A stretch of 64,000 bases of DNA from Magicicada septendecula (Eukaryota > Arthropoda > Insecta > Hemiptera > Cicadidae): positions 1,314,929,046 through 1,314,993,045 of the forward strand of contig CM068367.1 of assembly GCA_034769895.1 (NCBI GenBank), written 5' to 3'. Shown in pieces: positions 1 through 11,480 of this stretch. The notes beneath the pieces are model-generated. The model searched no databases, had not been told where the DNA came from, and saw only the letters and a list, made by a program, of their open reading frames with translations. The translations under genes were made by a program, and so were the position numbers. Numbering within the stretch: position 1 is the first letter of the stretch; each line of letters starts with the position of its first letter.

Positions 1-1170
1 AAAAGACAGGTTTGTCTATTGTGTAAACTGGTTGCGGAATGTTCGTAATTCGCTCTAATAATTATATTGTATTTATAGATTATTCAGTTTTATATTCTCG
101 CTCGCACACTATTCTTTCGGAGAATCGTCAGCATTTCCGTCAACACCATCATATCCTTGTCAGTTTTAATGTTTACTGGTATTACTTTTCACGGGCATAT
201 GAAGTAATTACATTATAATTCCGGTGCATAATGAATTATGTTAATCACTTTTCGTTCATCGTCTCTGCAAAAATACGATTCAATACGTTTCTCTAGACTT
301 CGATTTGGTAACGTAATATTACATATTTTTGTCTTCGTTTGATATCGTAATATTTTATTGTAGAGTTTTCTAAAAAGATGATTATTGATATCTATTCTGA
401 GCATATTTTATGATATGTTCTTCATGTGAGTACTGTGTGAAAAGTGGTATTCGCAGTTGACGAACTTGCCTAAGGGGTTTCTAACCTCTCCTCGTATAAG
501 GTAATTCTTCCGCTTTGTTTACATTATGCTATGCAAAACATATGATTTCTGTTGAGTTTGACCATTTATTTATTTGTCATAAGGTCCTTAGGATACCTTA
601 GATCAATACCTTCGGATGTTTTCGAATGATACTTATTAACGTTAATAATTGTGTATAAAGATACTTATAAACTTTGAATTTAACGTTGGAGTGTATTATA
701 ACACTAATGAATTGGAAGATACGACATTGATAATTGCGACGGTGTCTTCGGCATTATTATTGACTTTCTTCGTCTACTTATTCTTTTTCTTATTCTATTA
801 TGATCGGTGAGTGTGTCTAGTCGCCTTCTTAACACGCCTGTGTTGTGAATTTGTGTGATGACTGCCAGCGCACTGTCCATCTCTTCTATGTACTTCCTGG
901 ATTTCGACGTCCCTGTGGTGTAGAGTGATTAAGGGTAAAGCGAAGATAACTGCAGTCGCCATTAAGGTTTAAGCGTATGAATCCCGTGTCCCTTACACGA
1001 AGTTCTTACGCATTTGACAGACACGAATTCAAGCTAAGCTTATGATTATGACAGTCGATCGTCTGAGAAATGCTACTACCAGTATGAGTGTGGTGACAAA
1101 TTATGAATTGCAGAACGTATTTACTGATACCTAACGAGTACTGCACCGAGGAAAAAGTAACCGACAATAG
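1..1170. other. Unassigned AT-rich DNA
   Basis: No reading frame longer than about 65 codons, no recognisable repeat and no RNA gene was seen on either strand. Confidence 0.6.
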
Positions 1171-1195
1171 CAACAACAACAACAACAACAACAAC
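1171..1195. repeat. (CAA)n microsatellite
   Basis: About eight uninterrupted CAA units. On the minus strand this gives an artefactual poly-leucine run in a short frame. Confidence 0.9.
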
Positions 1196-1555
1196 TACAC
1201 CAATATGGAAAGATCAAGCCATTTCTAAAATAGTAAAGTAGAGCCAGCTAAGGTTCCATCTGAACCTTGGAAATGGAAACAAGTGGAATAAAAGAATTGA
1301 AACTATTAGATTACAGGTCTACATACATATTCTGAGAGTGTCATGGTTACAGTGGAGAACGAACACTTTTATATTGCAAGAACTACAGTTTTTAGAAAAA
1401 GTTGCTAAAGCTGATTAATATAAGCAGAAAAAAAAGAAATTACTTATCTTGTAGTATGAGATAAGAGACCTAGAGATAAGTATCCAAAGAGATGGAACGG
1501 TCATCCTTAAGAAAATAACAGAATATTCACTATAAGAAAGTTGTGTTAGTGGTTA
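1196..1555. other. Unassigned DNA
   Basis: I see no gene or repeat in this stretch. Confidence 0.5.
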
Positions 1556-1720
1556 TATCACAAACAGAACACTACTGCACACCACTACAGAAAAGTTATT
1601 CCGATTAGCGCTTTCAGGCTTCATAGCATTTTTCCGATCTGATGATGAGCTGTGAAGCTTGAAAGCTCTAATCGGAATAATGTTTTCTATAGTGGTGTGC
1701 AACAGTGTTAATTCTGTATA
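1556..1720 (+). mobile_element. Fold-back repeat, Penelope-like retroelement fragment
   Basis: Two imperfect inverted arms of about 55 bp (about 1568-1622 and 1654-1709) surround a spacer of about 30 bp. Both arms carry the words CACACCACTA, GAAA and ATCGGAATAA in opposite orientation. The right arm plus the spacer contains a complete hammerhead-ribozyme-like core, listed separately. Hammerhead motifs in terminal repeats and inverted junctions are known for Penelope-like elements. No reverse-transcriptase frame is present, so the family assignment is inferred from architecture alone. Confidence 0.5.
1632..1677 (+). ncRNA. Hammerhead-ribozyme-like motif (type I, minimal)
   Basis: Stem I is TTCCGAT (1632-1638) paired with ATCGGAA (1671-1677), 7 bp. 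The conserved CTGATGA lies at 1639-1645. Stem II is AGCT/AGCT closed by a GTGA (GNRA) tetraloop at 1652-1655. GAAA lies at 1661-1664, followed by a very short stem III (GCTC) and then TA, the NUH cleavage position. The left arm carries AGCGCT at the stem III position, which is self-complementary, as expected for hammerheads that work as dimers. One extra T (1646) precedes stem II. Folding was done by eye. Confidence 0.55.
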
Positions 1721-2595
1721 AGAAAGTAAGCCTATATAAGAATATAGTTAAAGTCGGACAAGAACAGCGGGCGACAAACTTTCAAGGAGGCGGATATTCG
1801 ATACTTTTAGGTTTATTGGGTCAAGAAACAAAATACAAATCATTTCTGTAGGTAGGTATTTGAAATAAATAGTTTTCCCAATCCTTTATTAACAAAACAA
1901 AGTGATACGATTAGGATACATAGACGAATTATCGTTTTTGTATTCAATATAAGTACTTTTTCATGGACACAAAAGTGAATGAGTTGTCATTTAAATGCCC
2001 CATGATATATAATTTTATACATTCAATACAGGAGAAATGATAAATCCGTAGGCCGTATGGAATCAAGTGGGAGACCCGAATTAGGCTCGCGGGCCGTTCA
2101 CATACGAACCGAATAGTTCACTGGACGTTTATGGAAAGAACCAGTAGATACTAACGGGTAGCTCGCTGGTAGGAGTTTGCATTACACGGTTTTGTCTGTC
2201 ACCGCTGCGCTATGGGTTCGGTTCAAGGTCGAGTCAATCCGACCCCTTCTACCTACTGCTTGGACAAACGGTAGTCTGGCTGAGGAAGACGCGACTTAGT
2301 CAGTAACAACACAACACCTATACGTTACCACACACAATGTACAATTCGTCACTGCACGTGGTTAATTGCATACTGGTTTCTGTCTGGCGGGGATGTGGTT
2401 TGACATGTATGGTAACTCGTAATAAAGTATGTAAAATATCAATTGTACCAACCAAAAATTTTTAATTCTTTTTTCTGCTTTAATCTGTCGAAAAACCGTT
2501 TTCTAAGGACTTTATCGCACTAACAATTTTTCGGTTAAAACAACATATTATATTTATTTTAATTAAATTTCTAAACAATGTTCTTTCTTTGTAGT
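1721..2595. other. Unassigned DNA
   Basis: There is no long frame. A GC-richer patch near 2050-2290 shows no tRNA boxes in usable spacing. Confidence 0.5.
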
Positions 2596-2705
2596 CTCGT
2601 GATATTCCAGGTAATCTCGTGACAACACTCCGCTATACTCGTGATATCACGACTTTATACCTGGAATGAGGCAATATCGTGATACGTCAGGCATACTCGT
2701 GATAT
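2596..2705. repeat. Degenerate CTCGTGATAT minisatellite
   Basis: The word CTCGTGATAT or a close variant begins at 2596, 2616, 2638, 2676 and 2696, a spacing of about 20 bp with one double gap. CCAGG and CCTGG words lie in opposite orientation between the units, so part of the array can fold. Confidence 0.6.
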
Positions 2706-3817
2706 CTCGAGTTTGCTTAAAAGTGTTTGAATTGCTTTTGATATTAATTTGTTAGTTTTGTATTTATTATTGTTTATTTATTATTATTTTTTGTTTATTA
2801 TTGGGATGGGAAAGATAGAGGAATTCGAGAGAACACGATAAAGAAGATAAACGGCTAAGGAATGACAAATAAGCCTGAGAATTGGAGAGAAAAGGCTCAA
2901 AAGTATGAGAGGATCAAGGAAAGAGGAAGAGGAAAGATGGGAGTGTAAAGTATGTTAGTAAAATTTTAAAAATTTATGGGCCTATTTTTCTCATCACCGG
3001 ATCAGAAATTCATTTCATTTAACATTTCAGTTTATTTGAAAGCTAATCATACGGCCAAAACAAAATTAATTTAAAAACTCCATTACAATTAAAATCGTAC
3101 AGAGAAATCCAATCCAAGAAATAAAATTTATCGAAAATTTTATTAGAAAACAATTTAAGAGATTTATATTTAATGGAAGTCTTTTTCAGAAGTAAATTTT
3201 TACATTACTAGGAATGCAGCTTTACTTGGAAAACAACACAAAACATTTAAGAAACTATGATCCGGAAATAAGCTCCTACAACGTATACGCCATCCATAAC
3301 CTATGAAAGTATGTACCATCATATTCAGTATGTATTAACCAACAATTTAAGACTAAATTTGATGCTTAATATAGTAAATTACAAGGATGGTACAATAAAA
3401 ATGCATGTCCTCTTAACAAATACAGAAATATAAGAAATATTCCGTACTTTTCACTTCAAAACGTTACAAAACAATAAACACGTGTCGCACTGGCGCCTAC
3501 AATATCTCAAACTGAACGCTAAAATGCGCTGCGCTCAACTGAAGAAACTGGGCATTTGTGGGAGCATTGGTTAACCCTTAACAAGCTTCACAAGAAGTAT
3601 CAAGAGATTACCTCTATCACGAGTATACCCGAGTTCATCTACGCTTGTGGGAAGATGATTATGATGATGCTAAGAACTTACACTACCGGAACTACGGTAA
3701 GAAGATAGAGGACCAAGTGGAATATTTTCATTTTTCGGTTATTTTAATTAAACGATCGTTGTTTGCGTTTTGAGTATGCCAATTGGAGTCAGCATTTTCT
3801 TTTTTGTTTTATAAACT
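2706..3817. other. Unassigned DNA; purine-rich patch then AT-rich
   Basis: Positions 2800-2945 are strongly purine-rich (GA-rich) on the plus strand, with no open frame. The rest is AT-rich without features. Confidence 0.5.
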
Positions 3818-3896
3818 TATAAAAGTCTCTAGCCTGTAATTTCGTACTCCGTCCAGTCGCACTTTACCGATAATAACCGCTTTGTAAGTATTCATT
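3818..3896 (+). promoter_or_regulatory. Weak candidate core promoter
   Basis: TATAAAA at 3818-3824 is followed 37 bp later by CCAGTC (3853-3858), which resembles an arthropod initiator, and by a GTAAGT donor-like word near 3891. The TATA-to-initiator distance is longer than usual and no downstream coding exon is seen. Chance occurrence is quite possible. Confidence 0.15.
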
Positions 3897-5079
3897 CCGT
3901 TGTTACTATTTTAGTAGTACGAAACTGTAATATTTTACCTATTTAAATATGCATTTTGACATAGGCAGTATGTTTGTGTTATACATTTGTTTGTGACTGT
4001 GATAAAAGCGGTGTGCAGTACACGGTAACAAGCGATGCATATATCAGCTGACGTTAATTAGGCTAGTTGTAGCGAGAAGACGGGTTAGTAGGTAGTCCCA
4101 GTCGTGTTGCTGTAATTGGGGCATGCTGGTCGCTGCTGCTGCAAGGCAGACGTGGAGCAGAGATTACAACAGCTGGCTGGCTTTCTGCCGTCTGCCCCGC
4201 GCGCGCCCGCCTGTGTACGTGTACGTTAATGGACAGATTCACTTTTTGTTGTGTCTATACACCATCATCAGGCTACACATCACCGTTGTTAACTGATCTA
4301 ACCAGGATGCGTCGTCTAAAAATAATTCCATCAGAACCAACGTTCTCCGTTCGTATATTGGCAATAGCAGTGGTACTTAGTTTACATTTTTGCTACATAT
4401 TTTCAGCAGTATGTGGAGTCAGTGTTCAGAAAAAAAATGTTTTGCAAATTGGATTCTTTGGTATGCGTTTAGACAAGACTCGTTTGGTGTTATTATCCTG
4501 TCACAGCGAGAAAACATTCTGAGATCGGTCTTGGATACACAGCTATAAACTCTGACGAAAATACAGCCGTAATATACACGCAGATAATCGAGGCCCTGTT
4601 ACTGTTGTATGGTGTAGGTTAATCCTTTATTTTCACTAGCAACTTTAATTTTGTACGAATGTTTTCTATCTTTGTGTACTGCCCAGTATATTCGACCTAC
4701 CTCGTGTTACCTCGTTTTCTTTCCATGTTTTTGCCATGATTTTATCCAAAGTTTGTCTATCCCTTCCTCATTTTCTTACATTTCTCAAAATTACATTTTC
4801 TTGTTCCCCAAAATTATTCACAGTTCGCATCAACTCGGCTGTCTTCTTTAATAATTTCAAACGTGATTCCGTTTTCATCATTTTTCTATTTTCTACCTTC
4901 CTTATTGTATGCCACTCTTCCCACGTACTACAGACTGTTCATTTTACATTCTGCTTCCTATTTTTCATTCAGTATTCATGAAACAAATCCGTAATGTACA
5001 TCCGTAACAAATCAGTTATTATAGCTCCGTAAATTAGTAGGCGGTTCGTAAATTAGTAGGCTATGAATACTTGCGGTTT
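3897..5079. other. Unassigned DNA with a GC-rich patch
   Basis: Positions 4080-4225 are GC-rich and end in a CGCGCGC run. A 97-codon frame at 4229-4522 resembles nothing I know and is probably noise. Confidence 0.45.
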
Positions 5080-5310
5080 ATCTCTGCTTTTCGTATAATT
5101 GCCTGTTTCAACTTTGTCGCTAAACTGCTAAATGTCATGTTCTGGACGAGGCCTTTCAGTGTTTCCACCACTCTCAAGTCCTAAACCACGACGGACAAAC
5201 ACATGGTCGTGGTTTAGGACTTGAAAATGGTGGAAACACTGAAAGGCCTCGTCCAGAACATGACATATATCAGTTTAGCAACTAAACACAACAAAGTTGG
5301 AATTACAGAG
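5080..5310. mobile_element. Fold-back (inverted-repeat) element
   Basis: The arms 5109-5192 and 5206-5299 are inverted copies of each other around a loop of about 13 bp. The inner 60 bp are nearly identical and include GGACGAGGCCTTTCAGTG and GTCCTAAACCACGAC. The outer part is more diverged but still alignable (CAACTTTGT and GCTAAACT words) to about 5080 and 5310. No hammerhead core and no protein frame is visible. The family is unknown to me; it could be a MITE or the inverted end of a retroelement. Confidence 0.7.
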
Positions 5311-6169
5311 AATGTTAATTCAAATAAGAAGATGAGCAATTGCCAGTTCGTTGATAAATGTTTATGCACGGCACAATAAAGTTTTAATAATAGGCCTATA
5401 TAAGTGTTATGTACCAGAAGAGAACGTAAGTTAAATCTCTGCCCTTTTCCCACTCTCTTACTAAAAACCTATGTATTGTTCGTTTCGAATCTGAACAACC
5501 ATTTGAATTAGGCTGTAACCGTGGCCAATCTCTTCAATTCGTTATAGGCTACCTATTTCCTTGCACGTTCATCACAACGTTATACTACCTCTTCTCACTA
5601 CGGTACGTGTGTTTTCTCTCCCCTATTTACGTTTCTCCTTTTTACTGCTAGACATGACTACTAAATACCGTTAATTATGATCAACCAAAAAGTGCCGCCA
5701 TATGCGAACGGTACATAACTTGGCATAACACTGAATAGTAAACTTAGATGAAAGGTTTACATAAAAAAGAACTGAAGATAAAATGTAGACAATAATTTCG
5801 TTTGATGGAAACAAACTCATCACTATCGATCTGCAGTAGCCTCACTTTTTATTAACATATTTTAAAACCGTACAGATGTACGCTTTCAAACTTTGGGGTT
5901 GCATCGAAAAGAACAGTGTCAGTAATGTAGGCCTACATTGTTTTGGAAACAGAGTGTAAGAAATGTTGGTGCATCTTGGTTTGTCAGGAACAGTGACCTC
6001 CAAAGCGATGTGGAAATTGGATTCGTGACCAACGGAGTACAAACCTCTGTACGGAAACGCAAGGAAAGACTACGTTATAGAGGGAACTTAAAGTCATGCA
6101 ATACATAAACAACATGATAAAACCCCCCCCCCCAAGAAAAACAAAATCGGTTCGAGTTAGTGTATAAAA
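5311..6169. other. Unassigned DNA with a poly-C run
   Basis: I see nothing but a C homopolymer of about 11 bases near 6123-6133. Confidence 0.5.
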
Positions 6170-6420
6170 TTCATCATCGTTATCATCAAGGATTAAACCA
6201 AGGATGGTTTGTTCCGGTCTCAAATAGGCAAAGATTAGAGCTGGTCACTCCAGCGCTTCCTCGGACGTCCCACACCTCTCCGCCCCTTCGGCTTATAGTT
6301 CCATAGTCGTTTGGGGATGCTGCAGTCATCCATTCGGCAAAAAATGATCCCACCAATTCAGCCGATACTGGGCGATATTGTCGAGTATACTCATAATATT
6401 CAGTTCCTGCCGTATGTATA
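6170..6420 (-). mobile_element. LINE 3' fragment (reverse-transcriptase C-terminus)
   Basis: On the minus strand this gives broken pieces resembling RQELNIMS, YRLNWW and a final GRRGVGRPRKRWSDQL, followed by a 3' tail of TGATGA-type simple repeat. It is clearly homologous to the longer LINE copy at 56020-56749, over the same C-terminal and tail portion. Stops and indels show it is dead and it is 5'-truncated at about 6420. It is more diverged than the 56 kb copy is from a readable frame. Confidence 0.8.
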
Positions 6421-8079
6421 AAATTTTAAGTGAAAATTTTTATAGAGGAATTCGTACAGTAGGTTAATGCAGAGAAATTTTAAGAATTAATGTACATGGC
6501 AAAACATACAAGGCTAAACATCGTTCGTTAAACATACAAGACTGCAAACAGATAAAGTGCCTATGTATTATTGCTTTATCGAAAAACAAAAGTTAAACGG
6601 ATGTAGAAAGTTCTGAATTGTGTTGGGCTGAAATTGGTGAACGCATCGACAAGAAGAACTTGGTGCTTCTGACCTCTGATTTTATAGGTAAATTGCAATT
6701 ATGTAAAAGAATGGTACAATAGTTCGTTAAAAATCCCTCAGTATCTAAATCTGCCCAGAATTTCTGGGTTGCAACTATCACTCTTCCATTGCTTGAACAT
6801 GAAAATTAATTTGCCATAAAATTGATTTACGTACTTACTCCATAAATGAAATACTTAATTTTGTTTGGCAGTTGTACTATTTAATTACGTTGAAGAGTAT
6901 GAGTGTGGTCCATATTTTTAGTATATGTAAATTAATTCACAAAAAGAAAAATTCTCGTGTGAACTGGAATTTTAATTTTACTTATCTCTCAGAATTTCGT
7001 CGTTGTTGTAGAGGTGAGTCAAACAGGAAAAAAGGTATCGATGACATAAGTGCGTGCATCGTTTGCCGGCGTAGTGAACGCACACAGTTATATGTGTACG
7101 TCATGTCTCTGTGTCCTTACTGATAAACATCTGGTTTATTGTGTGTTTGTAAACCGGAGACACGACTGTTTGCTTGTTTTTGTGTAAGCTAAATGATATG
7201 ACATCATTGTAAATGCCTGGACACGTAGACAGACGCAGACAATAAGGCCTGCTGCTAATGTTGACAACTTGGCCGTCTGCCGAAGATGCACTCCGTACGT
7301 AGTGTATGCAGTTTTGTAAATACAGTAACAAAAGCGTAGGCGATACGATGTTTCGTAGGAAGATCTTATAACTGTAACTCCGATGATAAATGTACCTCCT
7401 CTTCCTTTGTAGTATAAACATTCTTTCAGTGCCATCTTGATTTTTCTGTAAGTGCTATCTTTGACCGATGGTTGGCGATCATTAAGAGTATATGCACGTT
7501 TGAAACTAAAGATCTGTAACGTCGAATACTTGTGAATTTACACCACTCTCGGAAGTTACTCATCCTCAGGAGTCGCCTTTTTCCCAAAATTTTTCTTTGC
7601 GAGTTGACTTGGAACCATTGTGTTTTGGGGACCTAGATTTTTAAGTTTTCGCCTTTTAAATCTCAAAATAACTTCATTCTCCTTTTTTTTAATGCTCGTT
7701 AGCACTCTCCTTTTTCGTGATTTTTTTATCCACGATATCAGTGACTTCGATACATGCGTAGCTCAGACACATCTATTTTCCTGATATCTCCCTTCTTCAT
7801 CGTTCATGCTGACGTTCCGTCACAAATAGAACATAGCATCTTATAAACCGTATTTTAGTTCAAAATTTAAGTCTCGGCCACAGAATACTCTTTTCATTTT
7901 TATGGACATGCTTTCCGTCAATGAAATTCTGGTTCTCAATTTTTTCCGAGCTGTCATAACTGTTCCTAAACAACTATATTTTCTTACTTGTGTGAATGAT
8001 TGGCTAAATGTCCACTGCACTTACTTGAAAACGAATCATTCAGTCTCCTCATGGTTATCGGTTCGATATATATTATTTT
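6421..8079. other. Unassigned DNA
   Basis: Overlapping short frames on both strands at 6872-7435 match nothing I recognise. No repeat structure was seen. Confidence 0.5.
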
Positions 8080-8465
8080 GTAATTTGTTCTACGGGAGTG
8101 AATCTTGTACAATTGGAGAAAGTGACAAGAAAAGACTCCAAGCATTTGAGACCTGGTGCTACAGAAGAATATTCAAGATAAGCTGGAGGGAAAGATAACG
8201 AATGAGGAAGTCTTTAGAAGAGCTTTCTGCGAAATTTAAAAGGCAGAAGAGCTACGTTTATAGGGCATATACTACGACACAATGGGTTGGTTAAGAGAAT
8301 AATAGAAGGAACTATTGAAGGGAAGAATCACAGAGGTCGACCCCGTTTAAACTACATGAAACAGCTTATGGTCGATATGAACTGCACATCATATTGTGAG
8401 TTGAAAAGAAAAGCAGAGAAGCATGAAGAATGGCGAGCTGCTGCCAACCAGCCTATGGGCTGCTA
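8080..8465 (+). mobile_element. LINE reverse-transcriptase C-terminal relic
   Basis: The first frame reads FYGSESCTIGESDKKRLQAF then ETWCYRRIFKISWRER, the thumb region typical of insect LINEs (the YGSETWT / WCYRRI signature). A frameshift and stops follow. Another frame then gives GHILRHNGLVKRIIEGTIEG and GRPRLNYMKQL, and ends NQPMGC-stop at about 8465. The order and spacing match the last 130 residues of such reverse transcriptases. It is an old, 5'-truncated, inactive insertion. The tail is not clear. Confidence 0.85.
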
Positions 8466-9548
8466 ACCTAGAAGAGAGAGTAATTTGTTCAAAAATTATA
8501 CTGCTGGTCGTTACATCAGCTATACCTCCACACGGTACCTTAATGATAGGCATTCGGGTTAAAATCTAGTTCATCGACATGGGAAATTGCGAAGGAGAAG
8601 TCATTAAGAGGAATGGTAAGAACAAGCGTAACCAAAATATCGCAACTCATGATAAGTTTTACCTGTTAACTAAATACACAAAGATGAGACAAGCCTCAGT
8701 CTGTCTTACGCAAAGAATATAGAAAATGTTTGAATGTCCTGTTACCGCAGAATAATATAGACTCCTTCACGAGGCAGATTTCTGGTTTCTTAAATGAATT
8801 CTGATGGTAGAAACCATTTACTGCCAACTATTCTCATTAGTCGGACGTAGTTTCAGTGTCGTAAACTCCTTATCAACACACAAGTCGTGAATCACGATTT
8901 CGGAACAAACGTAGAAGAAGAAAAGAAGAAGGTTGAATCTGAAATTCATTAATTTTACATCGTTTCTAAAAACTAAGTTTGTTCGTCCGTCTTGTGCTTG
9001 TTTGTTAAATTCAGTCACAACGGGACCAAACAATAGCGACATTTGAAATGGTTCATAACATTCTGCTAGCATGTTCCGTTTTCCTGTCCGTTCTGTGATG
9101 TTTCAACGCTAAAATATTTCCGTCCTTATAATATTTCAAGTCGACGATGTTATCCCATGGAGTAGATAGTCGACAGGTGGATTCATGTAACACGAATTAC
9201 ATTAGTGACATGTGATCGCTAGATGTTCGTTAGCACATGTTATTCTGGCGGTGTTTACATGTGAATTCGCGAATTTTAAATGAGTTGTAAAGATTGGATT
9301 GTAATATACAACTATGAAAACTATATTTTTGTGAATACTTTCTTTAGACTGTTATTTCACATATAGTAGCTGCACAACCAAAATCCCTCTGACATTCCAC
9401 AGTAGTTTGATAACATTGGCGGTGTTACACACTGAACTCGGATTCAGCACAAGGCAGACACAGGGTTTCTCTACTTGCAACTGATGACGAAACAAAACTT
9501 TTGAGATTACGCTCTCTAGTTCATTCTCTCACATTTAAAGTTGCCAAG
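8466..9548. other. Unassigned DNA
   Basis: I see no gene or repeat in this stretch. Confidence 0.5.
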
Positions 9549-9798
9549 ATGTCGTCATTTTTCGACCGCACACCATATGTAAAAACGAGTCCACGATGTT
9601 TCAGGCGAAGAACTTTCTGCCTTGGAAATGATGAAATCAAATGTAGAATTGAAAGAAGCAGAGCCCGCTGACTGCAGCAAGTTATGCAAAGTCGAGACAG
9701 ACCTTATCAAGACAGCAATGGAAAAAATCACTATATACAAGTCAGCAGTGGGGGAGGTTGCGACAGTAACGTCGGGTAGACTGAAGCAATTGAGATAA
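9549..9798 (+). pseudogene. Possible coding relic, unknown protein
   Basis: One frame begins with an ATG at 9549 (MSSFFDRTPYVKTS). An overlapping frame from about 9585 to a stop at 9798 reads VSGEELSALEMMKSNVELKE, continuing with charged, helix-like composition to SGRLKQLR. The composition looks more like real protein than its surroundings. It lies just before LINE remnants in the same orientation, so it could be part of that element. I do not recognise the protein. Confidence 0.2.
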
Positions 9799-9829
9799 AT
9801 TTCTAGAGAAGAAGCTACGACTTTATATA

Positions 9830-10573
9830 AGCTAGGACTGATAAGGTTTGAAAATCAGAGCAAAAGTGGAATTTGGTTTGGATGTATCCGAAATGACTGA
9901 GGCAAAAAAATTGAATTGGTGAGGGCACATGAAAAAGTTACGACAAATTCTACCCACAAAAAAATATAGAATTAACAGCTGTCAGTTCGATATAATTTGA
10001 ATAAATCTATTATTAAAACAAAATTAATGGCTTTCAAAGGCAAACATCCTATAAGGTTAAAAATTACGATAATGATAAAGTGCTGGAGCGAAAATTCCAC
10101 TTTCATGGTGGATATTGTGGTGTGATATTACACATCAATTTGACGAGGGCATCGAGAAAAAGATAAACAGATTTCAGGTGATTTGTGGCACTATTAAAAG
10201 AACTTTAGGGAGAACAACAAGAAAGGAAAATCAGAAGAAGCTCTATAAGGTTATGGCAGTCCCCAGTCTTTTATTTCTTGAGATACGTAGAGGGATGTAC
10301 ACGAAACGATAGAATTAGAAACGATATGATAAGACATGAATTGGGTAGGTTCCCTGTAAATGCAAGAATCGGCGAATGTAAGCTGAGATAGATTGAACAT
10401 ATAGATAGAATGGAAGCGAAAAGGCTATCTCAACAAGTTTTACAATATGTGCCTTAATGGTAAAGGAGATGTGGGAAGACCACGCGAAAGGTGGCTTGAA
10501 AATAGAGACCGAAACAGGTGATGTCGCCTAATCCTGGAATGAAGAAGAAGAAGAAGAAGAAGAAGAAGAAGAA
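9830..10573 (+). mobile_element. Two adjoining LINE reverse-transcriptase relics with (GAA)n tail
   Basis: The first piece (about 9830-9970) reads roughly VEFGLDVSEMTEAKKLNW then GHMKKL, like the end of a LINE thumb region. The second (about 9990-10573) restarts further upstream in the same kind of protein: KLMAFKGKHPIR, then CDITHQFDEGIEKKINRFQV, CGTIKRTL and KLYKVMAVPSLLF, then broken frames, then GRPRERWLENRDR. It ends in a (GAA)n tract at 10541-10573. The repeated order shows two separate insertions or a rearranged one. Frames are interrupted by stops, so both are inactive. Confidence 0.8.
10541..10573 (+). repeat. (GAA)n microsatellite, LINE 3' tail
   Basis: Eleven GAA units directly follow the LINE 3' end. 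Simple-repeat tails of this kind are known for several LINE clades. Confidence 0.85.
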
Positions 10574-11289
10574 CAGCTGTCAGTAAAAGAAGAAAGAAGA
10601 AATGACGGCAGACAAATTGAAAGACTCAGTGTTCCACCTGATGGAGGCAAAAGACTGGAGAGACAGACGGAAACGGAAGCAAGGACACGAAAACGCCGAA
10701 CGCAAGCAATAATAAATAGAATTTTCTGAACACATTCGAAAAATATATTCGGTACGAGAGATTCTGTACAAATCAATAGTTACGGAGACGTACGGTGCCT
10801 TACGATCACCCGTGAGACTTTAGAGCACGATAACGGGTAGCAACAAGTTCAACAGTTATAATGTATACACCGCGTCGGAGTTCACGGTTTCGTGAGAATG
10901 TGTGACTCGTTCGTATAGGATTACGGTGGTGGTGAGTGGAGGCAGGTGGTCGGAATGAGATACTGTTTACATTCGAATATCGGCGGCCGTGAATGCAGGT
11001 TATGTACACACCAGATGTAATTCATCGTCCGGTGTAGTGTGTAAATATTTGTTGCTTGCATTGTTAAGCCCGTATTGTGTGAACAAGCATCACAGATACA
11101 AGTGTACAGATAGATGTTTTCGTAACTAATAAATAAATACGTGTAGCATACCGCGAGTTTCCCACATGAATATATACTGTATATCGTAGTCACGTCTCTA
11201 TTATTCATACATACGTTTTCACGTATTGTTCGACGGCGCGCTGTGTAACACACGGAATGTGTTAGGCCGACGTTTCACAAGGCTCCCAT
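10574..11289. other. Unassigned DNA
   Basis: Only short frames occur on the minus strand and none is recognised. Confidence 0.5.
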
Positions 11290-11480
11290 CGTGTTTACAC
11301 CGGTTCCACTGTCAAGTGTAATACCCGTCCTCTTGCGCAAAGCGGCGCTGCGAAAATAAACCCGCGCGGCGGCGTCGGTCAATCGTTCGCGCGCTGCTGT
11401 TCCGTGTCAGTGTCGAACGAGTTGTTGGCGTCCGTCCGGCTTTCATCAGCGCACGCCTCTAAAGTTCAAGATTAGACAGT
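11290..11480 (+). promoter_or_regulatory. CpG-rich stretch with initiator-like site
   Basis: Many CpGs are packed together (CGCGCGGCGGCGTCGG, CGTTCGCGCGCTGC) in otherwise AT-rich DNA. The arthropod initiator pentamer TCAGT lies at about 11407-11411. No TATA box or downstream promoter element was found, and no coding exon follows that I can support. It could be the first exon or promoter of a gene lying outside the window, or just a GC-rich patch. Confidence 0.25.

Noticed and set aside
4229-4522. 97-codon frame after a GC-rich patch
   Set aside because: It has no domain, no supporting splice structure and low-complexity hydrophobic composition.
9482-9497. CTGATGA followed closely by GAAAC, as a hammerhead
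   Set aside because: Only one base separates the two boxes, so no stem II can form.
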